A stretch of 64,000 bases of DNA from Pigmentiphaga litoralis (GTDB lineage: Bacteria; Pseudomonadota; Gammaproteobacteria; Burkholderiales; Burkholderiaceae_B). This document shows positions 8,710-18,942 of this stretch, piece after piece. The stretch spans positions 62,001-126,000 of the forward strand of contig NZ_JACCBP010000001.1 in the NCBI RefSeq assembly GCF_013408655.1. The letters run 5' to 3'. The stretch's first letter is position 1. The number at the start of each line of letters is the position of its first letter. The notes beneath the pieces were generated by a model that ran no database searches, was not told where the DNA came from, and saw nothing but the letters and a program-made list of their open reading frames with translations. The position numbers were made by a program, and so were the translations under genes.

Positions 8710-9744
8710 TTACTGCGCCGGGTTGCGGATCTGCTCGTGGACGGCGTTCACTTCCGCAACGATCTCGTCGGTCAGCACCACGTGCTGCGCGTCGATGTTC
8801 TCTTTGAGCTGTGCCAGCGTGGTCGCCCCGATGATCGTGCTGTTGACGAACCACCGCGAATAACACCAGCCCAGCGCCAGTTGCGTAGGCGTCAGGCCAT
8901 GGCGGCGCGCAATGTCGATGTAGCGCCGGGTGGCGGCCAGCGTCTTGTCGCGCAGGTAGCGCGGGCTCCAGTCCTTGCCGAACACGTTCAGGCGGCCATG
9001 GGCATTTTCATCGTCGATGTATTTGCCGGTCAGCTGCCCGAAGCCGAGCGGGCTGTACGCCAGCAGGCCGACGCCGGTGCGAAAGCACACCTCGTCCAGG
9101 GCTTCTTCAAAGCTGCGATTGACCAGGCTGTACGGGTTCTGGATGGTCGCAACGACGGGCAGACCGTGCTTGTCGGCCAGGTGCAGGAATTCCATCACAC
9201 CATACGCGCTTTCGTTGGACACGCCAAAGTGGCGGATCTTGCCCGCGCGCACCAGTTCGTCCATCACCCGCAACTGGGCGTCGATGCTCTCGGCTTCGCG
9301 TTCGTTGTCGGGATTGAACGACGTCTGGCCAAAGTTCGGCACGTTCCGCGCCGGCCAATGGATCTGGTACAGGTCCAGGTGATCGGTCTGCAGGCGTTTC
9401 AGGCTGGCGTCGATGGCCTGGCGGATGTTGTCGGCGTCGAGCTTGCCATTGCGCACCCAGGGCATGCCCCGCGACGGGCCCGCCACCTTGCTGGCCAGCA
9501 CCACGCTGTCACGCGGCTGCGTGGCGATCCAGCGGCCGATGTACTGCTCGGTCAGCGTGTAGGTCTCGGCGCTGGGGCGCACGGGGTACATTTCGGCCGT
9601 ATCTATGAAGTTCACGCCCTGCGCCACGGCGTAGTCCAGTTGCGCGTGGGCGTCGGCCTCGGTGTTCTGCTGGCCAAAGGTCATCGTGCCCAGACAGATG
9701 CGCGAAACAGTAATGTCGGTGTTGCCAAGCCGGGTGGTCTGCAT
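8710..9744 (-). CDS. tas: NADP(H)-dependent aldo/keto reductase, Tas-like
   Basis: A 344-residue aldo/keto reductase that matches E. coli Tas along its whole length as I remember that protein: LGTMTFGQQNTEADAHAQLD near residue 18, the catalytic Tyr in AEMYPV, Lys in ASKVAGPSRG, and SLKRLQTDHLDLYQIHW. Aldo/keto reductases reduce carbonyls with NADPH in the cytoplasm; the natural substrate of Tas is not known. The start is the ATG at 9744 with AGGGA upstream; the longer frame would run toward pyrD. It lies 22 bp downstream of pyrD on the same strand and may be cotranscribed. Confidence 0.88.
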   Translation of the reverse strand: MQTTRLGNTDITVSRICLGTMTFGQQNTEADAHAQLDYAVAQGVNFIDTAEMYPVRPSAETYTLTEQYIGRWIATQPRDSVVLASKVAGPSRGMPWVRNGKLDADNIRQAIDASLKRLQTDHLDLYQIHWPARNVPNFGQTSFNPDNEREAESIDAQLRVMDELVRAGKIRHFGVSNESAYGVMEFLHLADKHGLPVVATIQNPYSLVNRSFEEALDEVCFRTGVGLLAYSPLGFGQLTGKYIDDENAHGRLNVFGKDWSPRYLRDKTLAATRRYIDIARRHGLTPTQLALGWCYSRWFVNSTIIGATTLAQLKENIDAQHVVLTDEIVAEVNAVHEQIRNPAQ

Positions 9745-9766
9745 GATGTCCCTTGAATGCGAGGTG

Positions 9767-10819
9767 TCAGTGGTCGGCCGAAAGCGTCGCGATCGCATTG
9801 GCGCTTTCGCGCACCAGCGCCGGGCCGCGGTAGATCAGGCCGGTGTAGATCTGGACAGCGTCGGCGCCAGCGGCAATCTTGTCCGCCGCGTCGTTGCCCG
9901 TCAGGATGCCGCCCACGCCAATGATGGCCAGGCCCTTGCCGGCCTGCGCCCGCAGCCGCGAGATCACCCGCAGCGACAGGTCGCGCACTGGCGCACCCGA
10001 CAGGCCGCCGGCTTCGGCCGCGTGTTCCAGGCCCTTGACCGCATCGCGGCCCAGGGTCGTGTTGGTGGAGACCACGCCATCGATGCCGTAGCGCGGCAGC
10101 AGGTCGGCAATGGCGTCGATCTGGCCGTCGTCCAGGTCGGGGGCGATCTTGACCACCAGGGGCACGCGCCGGCCATGCTGGTCGGCCAGGCGTTCCCGCG
10201 CTTCATGCACCCGCTGCAGCAAGGACGACAGTTCGTCCGCGCCCTGCAGCGCGCGCAGATTCTTGGTGTTCGGGGACGACACATTGATCGACACGTAGTC
10301 GGCATGGTCGTAGCAGCCGGCCAGGCAGGTCAGGTAGTCGTCGACCGCGTTTTCGATCGGCGTGGTCAGGTTCTTCCCGATGTTCAGGCCCAGGATGCCG
10401 CCCTGCGCGCGATAGCGGCTGCGCTGCACGTTGGCCAGGAAGGTGTCGAGCCCGTCGTTGTTGAACCCCATCCGGTTGATGACGGCGTGCGCCGCCGGCA
10501 GGCGGAACATGCGGGGCAGGGGATTGCCCGGCTGCGAACGCGGCGTGACCGTGCCGATTTCCATGAAGCCGAAGCCCAGGCTGCCCAATGCGTCGATGTG
10601 GTCGCCGTTCTTGTCGAGGCCGGCGGCCAGGCCGACCGGGTTCTTCAGGGTCAATCCCATCAATTGGCGGGGCTGGTGGGGCGCGCCGCCGAACAGGCGG
10701 GTCAGACCCAGGTCGTGCGCCGTGTGCAAGGACGTCATGGTGACGCGATGCGCGGTTTCAGGCTCGAGAGAGAACAGCGCGGGACGGACCAGCGGATAGG
10801 CTTGGAAAAGCAAGGACAT
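9767..10819 (-). CDS. pyrD: Dihydroorotate dehydrogenase (quinone), class 2
   Basis: A 350-residue FMN enzyme that oxidises dihydroorotate to orotate in pyrimidine synthesis, passing electrons to quinone at the inner membrane. Class 2 is shown by the N-terminal membrane-associating helices (residues about 1-45) and a serine as catalytic base in [11 protein letters not shown] (179-189). Other conserved parts are [13 protein letters not shown] (60-72) and the FMN-binding [10 protein letters not shown] near residue 300. Length is typical. It follows bpt by 15 bp, within a minus-strand run aat-bpt-pyrD-tas. Confidence 0.95.
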   Translation of the reverse strand: MSLLFQAYPLVRPALFSLEPETAHRVTMTSLHTAHDLGLTRLFGGAPHQPRQLMGLTLKNPVGLAAGLDKNGDHIDALGSLGFGFMEIGTVTPRSQPGNPLPRMFRLPAAHAVINRMGFNNDGLDTFLANVQRSRYRAQGGILGLNIGKNLTTPIENAVDDYLTCLAGCYDHADYVSINVSSPNTKNLRALQGADELSSLLQRVHEARERLADQHGRRVPLVVKIAPDLDDGQIDAIADLLPRYGIDGVVSTNTTLGRDAVKGLEHAAEAGGLSGAPVRDLSLRVISRLRAQAGKGLAIIGVGGILTGNDAADKIAAGADAVQIYTGLIYRGPALVRESANAIATLSADH

Positions 10820-10834
10820 CAGGAAAGGGTTCGA

Positions 10835-11671
10835 TCAGGAAGGGTTGCCGTCGGCGCCCGGACCGCCGCGAGGCGGATGGACGACGTGCGAGACGGGGAT
10901 GGTCACCACGGAGGGTGACGCAGGCGTGGGCGGGAGGGGGGCGAAGTCGGGCTCGTAAGTCTGCCATTCGCCATTGACCAGGACCTGGATGGGCTGGAAG
11001 GCCGTCTTGTACGCCATTTTGGGACTTTCGGCGATCCAGTAGCCCAGGTACAGGTAGGGCAGGTCAAGCAGCTTGCACTGTTCGATCTGCCAGAGGATGT
11101 TCCACGTGCCGAGGCTGCCATGCAGGTCGGGATCGTAGAAGGTATAGACGGACGACAGGCCGTCGGCCAGTACGTCCATGATCGACACCATCAGCAGTTT
11201 GCCGTCGGCGTCGCGAAATTCGACGAGGCGGGTGTTGACCCGGCTTTGCAGCAGGAACTGCGCGTATTGGTCGCGGCTGTCCTGGTCCATGCCGCCGCCC
11301 TTGTGGCGAGTGGACTGGTAACGCAGGTACAGCGCGTAGTGTTCGGCCGAGTACGCCAGTTCGGCCACGAAGACCTGCAGGTCGGCATGTTTGCGCCAGG
11401 TGCGGCGCTGGGTGCGCCGCGGCGTGAAGGTGTGCACCGGAATACGCACGGGCACGCAGGCCCGGCAGCCATCGCAATGCGGGCGGTAGGTGAACACGCC
11501 GCTGCGGCGGAACCCCACGCGCACCAGCTCGGCATACACGTCGGCGTTGATCAGGTGGCTGGGAGTGGCGACTTGCGAGCGCGCCAGGCGGTCGCTGAGA
11601 TAGCTGCACGGATACGGCGCCGTCGCATAGAACTGCAAAGCGGAGAAGGGCAGGTCTCGGAGGTACGTCAC
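10835..11671 (-). CDS. bpt: Aspartate/glutamate leucyltransferase (arginyltransferase family)
   Basis: A 278-residue aminoacyl-tRNA-protein transferase of the Bpt/Ate1 family. It transfers leucine from leucyl-tRNA to proteins starting with Asp or Glu, making them substrates of the N-end rule protease system. The N-terminal cysteine-containing region ([15 protein letters not shown] near 68-82) and the central [16 protein letters not shown] are family marks. The start is GTG, overlapping the TGA of aat by 3-4 bp, so the two are translationally coupled. It was long annotated as arginyltransferase; the short bacterial form is the leucyl-transferring type. Confidence 0.92.
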   Translation of the reverse strand: MTYLRDLPFSALQFYATAPYPCSYLSDRLARSQVATPSHLINADVYAELVRVGFRRSGVFTYRPHCDGCRACVPVRIPVHTFTPRRTQRRTWRKHADLQVFVAELAYSAEHYALYLRYQSTRHKGGGMDQDSRDQYAQFLLQSRVNTRLVEFRDADGKLLMVSIMDVLADGLSSVYTFYDPDLHGSLGTWNILWQIEQCKLLDLPYLYLGYWIAESPKMAYKTAFQPIQVLVNGEWQTYEPDFAPLPPTPASPSVVTIPVSHVVHPPRGGPGADGNPS

Positions 11672-12462
11672 TGGTCAACCCCGTAGGAAGCCGCGGCAGG
11701 GACCGCGGAAGACAGGGAGATCAGCCGGCCATCGGCGAGTATCCTGCCCGGATGCCAGGGCACGCCCGGCATCCCTATCGATTCTACAAGCTTGGACTCG
11801 AATTCGCTGCGGGAAATTGTGCCGCCGCCCAGCGACGTCAGATGCCGGGTGTCCTGCTGGCAGTCGATCATGCGCACGCCATGCAAGGACAGGAAACGAA
11901 CCAGGTAGGCGAGGGCGATCTTGGACGCGTCGGGAACCCGGGTGAACATCGACTCGCCAAAAAACGCCTGGCCGATGCTGACGCCGTACAGGCCGCCGGC
12001 CAGTTCCCCGTCGATCCACGTTTCGATCGAATGCACGCCGCCTTCCTGGTGCCAGGCCAGATAGGCGGCCTGCATGGCCGGAGAAATCCAGGTGGCGGGC
12101 TGCAGACCGTCGCGCGGGGCGGCGCAGGCGCGCATGACCTCGGCGCAGGCGGTGTCGACCCGGATTTCGTAGCGCGCGTCCCTGTCCACCTGCCGCAGCT
12201 TCTTGCGCAGCGAATGCGACGGCGCAAACCGGTCGGTAAACAGCACCATGCGCGGATCCGGACTCCACCACAGGATAGGCTCGCCTTCCAGGAACCACGG
12301 AAAAATCCCGTGCGAATAGGCATCGCGCAGCCGGGCCACGGACAGGTCGGCGCCCACCGCCAGCAAGCCCGCCGGGGACACCAGCGCGCAGTCCAGCGGC
12401 GGAAACGGCGTATCGGGCCCCAGCAGCGCGGGCATCCGTTGGCGAAGCGAAGCCTGACTCAC
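11668..12462 (-). CDS. aat: Leucyl/phenylalanyl-tRNA-protein transferase
   Basis: A 264-residue enzyme that adds Leu or Phe to proteins with N-terminal Lys or Arg, creating N-degrons for ClpS/ClpAP. The family signature is [20 protein letters not shown] (residues about 50-69) and [18 protein letters not shown] near 155. Together with bpt it gives two branches of the bacterial N-end rule, covering both basic and acidic N-termini. The start is a GTG with GAGGG close upstream; an ATG nine codons in is an alternative. It lies 7 bp after the Nudix gene. Confidence 0.95.
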   Translation of the reverse strand: MSQASLRQRMPALLGPDTPFPPLDCALVSPAGLLAVGADLSVARLRDAYSHGIFPWFLEGEPILWWSPDPRMVLFTDRFAPSHSLRKKLRQVDRDARYEIRVDTACAEVMRACAAPRDGLQPATWISPAMQAAYLAWHQEGGVHSIETWIDGELAGGLYGVSIGQAFFGESMFTRVPDASKIALAYLVRFLSLHGVRMIDCQQDTRHLTSLGGGTISRSEFESKLVESIGMPGVPWHPGRILADGRLISLSSAVPAAASYGVDQ

Positions 12463-12469
12463 GATGCCC

Positions 12470-13078
12470 TCATGCAGGTTCTTCGGGCGTCGGGATCATG
12501 CCGTGACTCAGCGCCTGGCTGTGCACGTCGAAATGCCCGGCGGCCCGATCGGCAAAGAACAGCCGCAAGGTCGTCGAAATCGACCGGAAGGCCAGGTCGT
12601 CCCAGGGGATCTCGGCTTCAGTGAACAGCTTGGCTTCCAGGCTTTCCGGACCTGGATCGAACCGGTCGTGCGTCAGGTTGGCCAGGTAGAAGATATGCAC
12701 CTGGTCGACATGCGGGATGTCGATCATGCTGAAGAGGGCGCCCATCGTGAAGGTGGCGCCCGCTTCTTCGCGCGTTTCGCGCGCGGCGCCTTCTTCGGTC
12801 GTTTCGCCCAGTTCCATGAAGCCGGCCGGCAGGGTCCAGTAGCCGTGGCGCGGTTCGATCGCGCGGCGGCACAGCAGGATCTGGTCACCCCAGATCGGCA
12901 CGGTACCCAGCACCATGCGGGGATTCTGGTAGTGGATCGCGCCGCAGTTGTCGCACAGATCGCGCACGCGGTTGTCGTCGTCGGGAATGCGGCGCGCAAG
13001 CACGCTGCCGCACTGCGAGCAGAAGCGCTGGGCCCGCGGGGCGGGAAAATAGGTGACCGTACGAAGGGGAGCAGTCAT
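12470..13078 (-). CDS. Nudix hydrolase with N-terminal zinc ribbon
   Basis: A 202-residue protein with two CxxC knuckles (FCSQCG near 20 and LCDNCG near 40), a zinc ribbon, followed by a complete Nudix box from [12 protein letters not shown] through RETREEAGA (residues about 80-103). Nudix enzymes hydrolyse nucleoside diphosphates linked to another group. The zinc-ribbon layout recalls NudC-type NADH/NAD-capped-RNA pyrophosphatases, but the protein is shorter and the NudC SQPWPFPxS motif is not seen, so only the superfamily is called. It heads the run Nudix-aat-bpt-pyrD-tas. Confidence 0.85.
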   Translation of the reverse strand: MTAPLRTVTYFPAPRAQRFCSQCGSVLARRIPDDDNRVRDLCDNCGAIHYQNPRMVLGTVPIWGDQILLCRRAIEPRHGYWTLPAGFMELGETTEEGAARETREEAGATFTMGALFSMIDIPHVDQVHIFYLANLTHDRFDPGPESLEAKLFTEAEIPWDDLAFRSISTTLRLFFADRAAGHFDVHSQALSHGMIPTPEEPA

Positions 13079-13177
13079 GTCATATCCAAGCGGGCGGTTG
13101 CCCGGATGGCAAGTTCCCTGTGAGCGTTGGCCGATGGCCGCGGGTAATGTGAACCGCGGTATCCGGCGAACGGGTGT

Positions 13178-13921
13178 TCATAAAAAACTGGCGACGCCTT
13201 GCACAAGATAAACCGACGCCACGCCCAGGACAATGCCGCGCGTCCATTTGCGGAACTGCTGGTCGCTCATGCGTTCGAGCACGACCCGGCTCAGGCTGGT
13301 GCCGGCTACTGCGCATCCCAACAGTATCGCCCATTGCAGCCAGTGCAGCGTGACGGTCTGCTGGTTCATGATGCCGCCAAAGTAGATCAGCCGCGATCCG
13401 TGTCCCAGCACCTGGCAGGTTGCCTTGGTCGCCACCACCTTGCGCCGGTCCATGGTGGTCGACCGCACAAAAAAGATATCCAGGATCGGGCCCGTCACGC
13501 CGCTCAGGAACTGCAAGGTCTGGCAGACGAATCCGCAGATTTCGGCGCCCCATTTGGCTTCGGCCTGCGGCGCGAAACGCGGCGGCACGAACAGCGCCAC
13601 GAAGGGACTGATACCCAGGATCAGCAGCACCACGCCGCGGCTAGGCACCAGTTGCACCGCCAGGAAGGCGCAAAAAGCCAGGGTGGCGCCAATCGCAAAG
13701 CGGCCCACGATGCGCCATTCGGTATGCCCGCGCCACAGAATGGCGCGCCAGCCATTGGACGTGAGCTGCATCGCGCTTTGCAGCACCATGGCCGACGCCA
13801 CCGGCAGCATCAGCAGCAGGGCGCCCATCAACACCATGCCGCCCGCCATGCCGAAAATGCCGGACATGAAGGACGTGGCGAGCACCAGAAAAGCGACCGT
13901 GGCGAAAATGGCGGTCGTCAT
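13178..13921 (-). CDS. Sulfite exporter TauE/SafE family permease
   Basis: A 247-residue membrane protein with about eight hydrophobic helices and the TSUP-family opening FMSGIFGMAGGMVLMGALLL (residues about 18-37). Members move organic or sulfur-containing anions across the inner membrane; the substrate here is unknown. An AGGAG Shine-Dalgarno lies 8 bp before the ATG at 13921. No sulfur-metabolism gene is adjacent. Confidence 0.85.
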   Translation of the reverse strand: MTTAIFATVAFLVLATSFMSGIFGMAGGMVLMGALLLMLPVASAMVLQSAMQLTSNGWRAILWRGHTEWRIVGRFAIGATLAFCAFLAVQLVPSRGVVLLILGISPFVALFVPPRFAPQAEAKWGAEICGFVCQTLQFLSGVTGPILDIFFVRSTTMDRRKVVATKATCQVLGHGSRLIYFGGIMNQQTVTLHWLQWAILLGCAVAGTSLSRVVLERMSDQQFRKWTRGIVLGVASVYLVQGVASFL

Positions 13922-13979
13922 GCGCAGGACTCCTGTAAAGGCGGAACCACGGCGTGGTGACGGCCCGGCGGCATTATAT

Positions 13980-14011
13980 AAGGCAGACTTCCCATCTAAG
14001 GCAGACTTCCC
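13980..14011. repeat. Short direct repeat upstream of tRNA-fMet
   Basis: AAGGCAGACTTCCC occurs twice (13980-13993 and 13998-14011), 4 bp apart. Role unknown. Confidence 0.6.
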
Positions 14012-14071
14012 GCTCAGGGTGGGCCGAACGCGTCAGGTCAGGGGCGTAACTAGCGAGATCTGCCCGCCGGC

Positions 14072-14100
14072 TTGCCCCGAAGGACCGGTTGGTATATACT
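14072..14100 (+). promoter_or_regulatory. Sigma70 promoter of tRNA-fMet
   Basis: TTGCCC, a 17-bp spacer and TATACT, placing the transcription start a few bases before the mature tRNA 5' end at 14113. Confidence 0.8.
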
Positions 14101-14112
14101 TCTTTTCTCAGA

Positions 14113-14189
14113 CGCGGGGTGGAGCAGTCTGGCAGCTCGTCGGGCTCATAACCCGAAGGTCACAGGTTCAAATCCTGTCCCCGCAACCA
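14113..14189 (+). tRNA. Initiator tRNA-fMet (anticodon CAT)
   Basis: A 77-nt tRNA with encoded CCA. The first base C and position-72 A do not pair, and the anticodon stem ends in three G:C pairs around CTCATAA; both are the hallmarks of initiator tRNA. The anticodon CAT is at 14147-14149. Near-identical to the E. coli initiator sequence in the 5' half. Confidence 0.98.
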
Positions 14190-14200
14190 AATGCTCGACA

Positions 14201-14242
14201 AAAAACCGTCTCAAGGTCTTCAACCTTGGGGCGGTTTTTTTA
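14201..14242 (+). terminator. Intrinsic terminator after tRNA-fMet
   Basis: An imperfect hairpin (AAACCGTCTCAAGGT / ACCTTGGGGCGGTTT) followed by a T-run, starting 11 bp after the tRNA. Confidence 0.85.
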
Positions 14243-14296
14243 TGGTTGGCCCATCAACCTTTGATCATGTCCGAGCATCAACAACGTGGGACATGA

Positions 14297-17152
14297 TCAA
14301 CCCTTGATCATGTCCCGTATCCGCAGCATCAGCGCATCGATCGCGAACGGCTTGGTGATCATCTGCATGCCGGGTTCCAGGAAGCCGTTCGCGATGGTGG
14401 CGTTTTCGGCGTACCCCGTCATGAATAGCACCTTGAGTTCGGGCCGCTGCTGGCGCGCGGCGTCGACGACCTGGCGGCCGTTCAGGCCGGGCAGGCCGAT
14501 GTCGGTGATCAGCAGGTCGATGCGCGCGGCCGACTGCAGCACCTTGAGGCCGGACGGGCCGTCGGCGGCTTCGATCGTCTGGTAGCCCAGGTCCTGCAGG
14601 ACTTCGACCACCAGGTCGCGCACCACGGTCTCGTCTTCGATCACCAGCACGACTTCGCCGGCATCGGTGCCGTGCGCGGTGCCCAGGCCGCGCTGCTCGT
14701 CATCCAGCCTGTCGGCATCGCCATAGAAGCGGGGCAGATACAGTTTGACGGTGGTGCCCTGGCCGACTTCCGAATAGATCTTTGCGTAGCCTTCGGACTG
14801 ACGCGCGAATCCGTAGATCATGGACAGCCCCAGGCCCGTGCCCTGGCCGATGGGTTTGGTCGTAAAGAAGGGTTCGAAGGCCCGCGCGATCGTTTCCTTC
14901 GTCATGCCTGTACCGGTGTCGGTCACGCACACGCACACGTACTGCCCGGGGCGCACATTGCCCAGGCGCGCCGAGTAGGCCAGGTCGATGTGGGCATTGC
15001 AGGTTTCGATGGTCAGCGTGCCGCCGCCCGGCATCGCATCCCGTCCGTTGATCACCAGGTTCAGCACGGCGCTTTCCAGCTGGTGCGGATCGCACAAGGA
15101 CTGCCACAGGCCACCGGCCGTCACGATTTCCAAAGCGATGTTTTCGCCGATGGTCCGGCGCAGCAGGTCTTCCATGCCGCTGACCAGCCGATTGGCGTTG
15201 ACGGCCTTCGGGTCCAGCGGCTGCCGGCGCGAAAACGCCAGCAGGCGGTGGGTGAGGGCGGCCGCGCGATTGGCCGACGTGGTGGCGGCGGTGGCGTAAC
15301 GCGCCAGCTTGTCGGTCTGGCCACGCGCCAGCTGGCGCTGCAGCAGATCAAGCGAGCCGATGACCCCGGTCAGCAGATTGTTGAAGTCGTGCGCGATGCC
15401 GCCGGTCAGCTGGCCCACGGCTTCCATCTTCTGGGCCTGCCGCAGTTGTTCTTCGGTCTGGGCCAGCGCCAGCGCCTGTTCGCGTTCGGCGGTAATGTCG
15501 CGGCCGGTGGCGTAGGTCACGTCCCCCGCGGGCGCGGCCACCCAGGAAATCCAGCGCGTCGATCCGTTCTTGTGGTGGTAACGGTTGACGATGGTGGTGC
15601 GTCCACCCGCCGCGGCGGACCGGTAGGACTGGATCGTGTCATCGTGGTCGTCGTTGACGACGAATTCGGTCACGTGGCGGCCGATCAGTTCCGCAGCCTC
15701 ATACCCCAGCATCGTGGTCCAGGCCGGGTTGACCTGGCGGAACACGCCGCTGAAATCAATCACCAGCATCAGGTCCGGCGACGTCGCCCACATCCGGTCG
15801 CGCTCGGCCGTCCGCTCGGCCACCTGCTGTTCCAGCGTTTCGTTCAATTGTCGCAGGGCTTCTTCGGCCTTGCGGCGGGCCGAAATATCGTTGAACAGGA
15901 TCGCGACACGGCTCTCGCTCGCGTGGCCGGTTCGGAACGCGAACACGTCGAACCAGCGTTCCAGCGCAGCCGACCCCTGCTCGAACCGCATGGGTTCGCC
16001 GCTGCGGGCCACGCGTCCGTACACGTCGTACCAGTGCTCTTCCAGGTTGGGTAGCGCCTTGCGCAGCCACTGGTCGACGATGGCTTGCGGAAAACCGGTC
16101 TGCTGGAAGAACGCCGGATTGGCTTCGACCACCCTGTAATCGACCTGATCGCCCGACAGATCGACTTCCACCACGCAGAACCCCGATTCGATCGAGTTGA
16201 ACAGCGTGCGGTATCGCGCTTCGCTGGCCTGCAGCTGCTCTTCGGCGTGGCGCCGGTCCTGGATGTCGATGACCGAGCCGATGTAGCCCAGAAAGGTGCC
16301 ATCGGCGCCAAATCTCGGCAGCGCAGCATCGATCGCCCAATGGTAGGACCCATCGGCATGCCGCAGCCGGTATTCCAGGCGGAACGGCACGCGGGTCGCA
16401 TTGGCGTCCAGGAAGATCTGCCCGGTCCGCTGGCTGTCGTCCGGATGCGTGGCGGCCAGCCAGCCCAGGCCTTCGGCCTCGGCCGGCGTCTGGCCGGTAA
16501 AGTCATACCATCGCTGGTTCAGGTAGGTGCAGGCGCCGTTGGCATCGGTCACCCACAGCATGACGGGCGCGTAATCCGCCATGTTGCGAAAGCGCGCTTC
16601 GCTGTCTACCGCCTCGTTGCGGGTCCGGGTCAGTTCGTCGTTGCCGCGATCGCGCTCGATCACTTCGCGGCGCAGTTCCAGTTGCGCCATGACCTGGCGG
16701 GCCAGCACGCGCAGCGATTTCTGCTGGAGGGCGGTCAGGGTGCGCGGCTGGTAGTCCAGCACGCACAGGGTGCCGATCGGCACGCCGTCGGCGGTCTTGA
16801 GCAAGGCGCCCGCATAGAAGCGCAGATGCGGTTCGCCCGTCACCAGGGGGTTGCAGGCAAACCGTGCGTCTTGCGTGGCGTCGGGCACCAGCAGGAATTC
16901 GTCTTCCAGCAGCGCGTGGATACAGAACGAATTGTCGAGCGGCGTCTCGCGCACGCCCAGGCCGACTTCGGCCTTGAAGAACTGCCGGTGGCTGGCGATC
17001 AGGTTGACGACGGCAATCGGCGCACCGCATAGGTCGGCGGCCAGTTCGGCCAGTTCATCGAACGAGGCTTCGCGCGGGGTGTCGACGATCTGGTAGTAGG
17101 CCAGGGCGGCCAGCCGGCGGGCATCACGGGGATCCTGGGCAGACGACGACAC
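14297..17152 (-). CDS. Hybrid sensor histidine kinase (GAF-PAS-PAS-PAS-HisKA-HATPase-REC)
   Basis: A 951-residue soluble hybrid kinase. Order of domains: GAF (about 25-160), three PAS domains (about 185-300, 310-430, 450-560), HisKA with phospho-acceptor His588 in [13 protein letters not shown], HATPase with [10 protein letters not shown] and [10 protein letters not shown], and a C-terminal receiver with phospho-acceptor Asp884 in [10 protein letters not shown]. No transmembrane helix is visible, so it senses a cytoplasmic signal. The chosen start is a GTG at 17152, 5 bp after the siaD stop; the open frame upstream of it is the out-of-frame reading of siaD. It is probably the last gene of the sia operon and may link that module to a phosphorelay, though no partner is adjacent. 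Confidence 0.88.
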   Translation of the reverse strand: MSSSAQDPRDARRLAALAYYQIVDTPREASFDELAELAADLCGAPIAVVNLIASHRQFFKAEVGLGVRETPLDNSFCIHALLEDEFLLVPDATQDARFACNPLVTGEPHLRFYAGALLKTADGVPIGTLCVLDYQPRTLTALQQKSLRVLARQVMAQLELRREVIERDRGNDELTRTRNEAVDSEARFRNMADYAPVMLWVTDANGACTYLNQRWYDFTGQTPAEAEGLGWLAATHPDDSQRTGQIFLDANATRVPFRLEYRLRHADGSYHWAIDAALPRFGADGTFLGYIGSVIDIQDRRHAEEQLQASEARYRTLFNSIESGFCVVEVDLSGDQVDYRVVEANPAFFQQTGFPQAIVDQWLRKALPNLEEHWYDVYGRVARSGEPMRFEQGSAALERWFDVFAFRTGHASESRVAILFNDISARRKAEEALRQLNETLEQQVAERTAERDRMWATSPDLMLVIDFSGVFRQVNPAWTTMLGYEAAELIGRHVTEFVVNDDHDDTIQSYRSAAAGGRTTIVNRYHHKNGSTRWISWVAAPAGDVTYATGRDITAEREQALALAQTEEQLRQAQKMEAVGQLTGGIAHDFNNLLTGVIGSLDLLQRQLARGQTDKLARYATAATTSANRAAALTHRLLAFSRRQPLDPKAVNANRLVSGMEDLLRRTIGENIALEIVTAGGLWQSLCDPHQLESAVLNLVINGRDAMPGGGTLTIETCNAHIDLAYSARLGNVRPGQYVCVCVTDTGTGMTKETIARAFEPFFTTKPIGQGTGLGLSMIYGFARQSEGYAKIYSEVGQGTTVKLYLPRFYGDADRLDDEQRGLGTAHGTDAGEVVLVIEDETVVRDLVVEVLQDLGYQTIEAADGPSGLKVLQSAARIDLLITDIGLPGLNGRQVVDAARQQRPELKVLFMTGYAENATIANGFLEPGMQMITKPFAIDALMLRIRDMIKG

Positions 17153-17157
17153 CGTGA

Positions 17158-17955
17158 TCAGCCCGCCACGGCAGCGACGACGGCACGGTTGCGGCCTGCC
17201 CGCTTGGCGTCCAGCAGCGCCGCGTCGGCGCGTTTGATCGTGAGCGAAAAGGTTTCGCCCGGCACGTGCTGGCTCACGCCGATGCTGGCGGTCACGCAGA
17301 TGGCGTCGTTGTCGGTACGCACCGCCAGTTCGGCGATATTCTGCCGCACCCGTTCCATGACGACGAGCCCTTCGGCCGCGCTGGTTTCGGGCAGCAGCAC
17401 CAGGAATTCTTCGCCACCCCAGCGGCCGCACACATCGTATTCACGCAGGCCAGCCTGCAGGGTGGTGGCGATCGCGATCAGCACGCGGTCGCCGGTTTCG
17501 TGCCCGTGGGTGTCGTTGACATGCTTGAACTGGTCGACGTCCAGCATGGCCAGCGCGTAGCCCTGGCCCCGCCGCGTGGCGCGTTCGGATTCTTCTTTCA
17601 GCCGGTCCATCAGCAGCCGGCGGTTGCCCAGGCCGGTCAGCACGTCGCGGTTGGACGCCTCATTCAACGCAAGATTCAGGTCGCGCATCATCTGCTGGTA
17701 GCGGTCGGAAATGCGCGCGAGCTTTTCCAGCTGGCGCAGCTGCTTGTTGAACCGTTCGCCCAGGTGGGTCTCGCGCTGGCGCGCCAGCTGCTGGTAAGCG
17801 TCCGACAGATGCGTGACGCGTTCCAGCCGATAGCGCTCTTCCAGGTGCAGCTGCCACAGTTCGCCCAGCGCGCCGCGCAGGGGATGGTCGCTGTGGGCAG
17901 GATCCGCCAGCAATTGCTCGATGCGCTCGTCAAAAGCCGAATTGTCGCGGGGCAT
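17158..17955 (-). CDS. siaD: Diguanylate cyclase SiaD
   Basis: A 265-residue protein: a helical/coiled-coil N-terminal half (about 20-100) and a GGDEF domain with the active site RWGGEEF. The product-inhibition I-site REYD lies five residues before GGEEF. In Pseudomonas aeruginosa, SiaD makes c-di-GMP when bound by unphosphorylated SiaC, promoting aggregation and biofilm. Here it directly follows siaC with a 17-bp gap. The ATG at 17955 is chosen because earlier in-frame starts would overlap siaC. Call rests on the domain layout plus the complete siaABC set upstream. Confidence 0.88.
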   Translation of the reverse strand: MPRDNSAFDERIEQLLADPAHSDHPLRGALGELWQLHLEERYRLERVTHLSDAYQQLARQRETHLGERFNKQLRQLEKLARISDRYQQMMRDLNLALNEASNRDVLTGLGNRRLLMDRLKEESERATRRGQGYALAMLDVDQFKHVNDTHGHETGDRVLIAIATTLQAGLREYDVCGRWGGEEFLVLLPETSAAEGLVVMERVRQNIAELAVRTDNDAICVTASIGVSQHVPGETFSLTIKRADAALLDAKRAGRNRAVVAAVAG

Positions 17956-17972
17956 GGCGGACCAGGCTGACC

Positions 17973-18350
17973 TTATGAATAGGAAACGATGGAAAACGGG
18001 AAGCTGCAATCTTCCTTGAACTCCTCGGCGAGTTCGGCCACCCGTTCATTACGGTGATCGTAATGCCAGTTCACGGCCACGTCGCGTCCTCGCTGATGGG
18101 CTTCTTCCAGCGTGTCGAAAATGTCCATGACGGCGCGGATGCTGCTGGTGTTCAGGTACAGCAGGCGCAATTCGAGCCGCAGCGGCTGATTGGAGTCGGC
18201 AAGGAAACGTTCCACCCAGTCGATGATCGGTCCGAACAGGTCGAACGAATTTTCGGGATAGGAATCGCCTTGCATGCTCAGCTGGCCCGCGTCCCAGTCG
18301 GCCGTGATTTCCGGTGTCGACTGGCTGCCAGGGATGGTCAGGTTACTCAT
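17973..18350 (-). CDS. siaC: Biofilm regulation phosphoprotein SiaC (DUF1987)
   Basis: A 125-residue SpoIIAA-like switch protein. The conserved LLYLNTSSIRAVMD segment places a threonine at residue 68, the same number as the phosphorylated Thr68 of P. aeruginosa SiaC as I recall it. Unphosphorylated SiaC binds and activates the cyclase SiaD; SiaB phosphorylates it and SiaA dephosphorylates it. Position between siaB and siaD supports the assignment. No signal peptide or membrane segment. Confidence 0.92.
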   Translation of the reverse strand: MSNLTIPGSQSTPEITADWDAGQLSMQGDSYPENSFDLFGPIIDWVERFLADSNQPLRLELRLLYLNTSSIRAVMDIFDTLEEAHQRGRDVAVNWHYDHRNERVAELAEEFKEDCSFPFSIVSYS

Positions 18351-18370
18351 GCTGTTCGCTTTTGAATGGG

Positions 18371-18913
18371 TCAGATGATCGCGCGCAGGCTGAAAAACGC
18401 GCGGCCGTCGGGGGTGTCACGCAGGCTGGCCATCAGGGGCGCGCTCGATTTGCGCGCCATGTCGATCAGGCCAAGCCCGGCGCCGGTGCTGGCGCCCGCA
18501 TCGCGCGGCTTGCGCAACTGTTCCTTGTAGCTGGCCTTGAGCTGGGCCTTGTCGAGTCCCGCCAGGGATTCGACGCGCTGGAGCAGGGCGCGCCCGTCTT
18601 CCCGTTCCACCAGGTTGCCCGCCGACACCACGTAATGGTCGCCATCATCGCGGGCGACCACGACCGTGGCGGCCGCTTCGTGCTCCTGGTAACCGTTCTG
18701 GGCGGCGTAATGACGAATGTTCTGCGTCATTTCGATATACGTGCCGAAGACGTCCATGGCGGCCGACGGTTGCGCATGTTCCGCCTGCAGATAGTTCTTC
18801 AGGGCGTTGCCGATCTCTTCGATCAGGCTGCGCGAAATCGGGCCGTTGAAGCACAACATGATGTGCTGGCGATTGAACATCTCGCGCATGGCGAACAGGT
18901 CAGTCGAATCCAT
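18371..18913 (-). CDS. siaB: SiaB family protein kinase
   Basis: About 180 residues, the kinase partner in the SiaABC switch, with a GHKL/SpoIIAB-like fold. The C-terminal GAGLGLIDMARKSSAPL resembles the glycine-rich nucleotide-binding G-box. It phosphorylates SiaC on threonine in P. aeruginosa. Two starts are possible: the ATG at 18946 that overlaps the siaA stop (ATGA), or the ATG at 18913, which has GGAG 5 bp upstream; I prefer the second for its ribosome-binding site. The stop lies 20 bp before siaC. Confidence 0.85.
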   Translation of the reverse strand: MDSTDLFAMREMFNRQHIMLCFNGPISRSLIEEIGNALKNYLQAEHAQPSAAMDVFGTYIEMTQNIRHYAAQNGYQEHEAAATVVVARDDGDHYVVSAGNLVEREDGRALLQRVESLAGLDKAQLKASYKEQLRKPRDAGASTGAGLGLIDMARKSSAPLMASLRDTPDGRAFFSLRAII

Positions 18914-18942
18914 GGAAGCTCCGGTCTGTTTGGAAATTGGGC

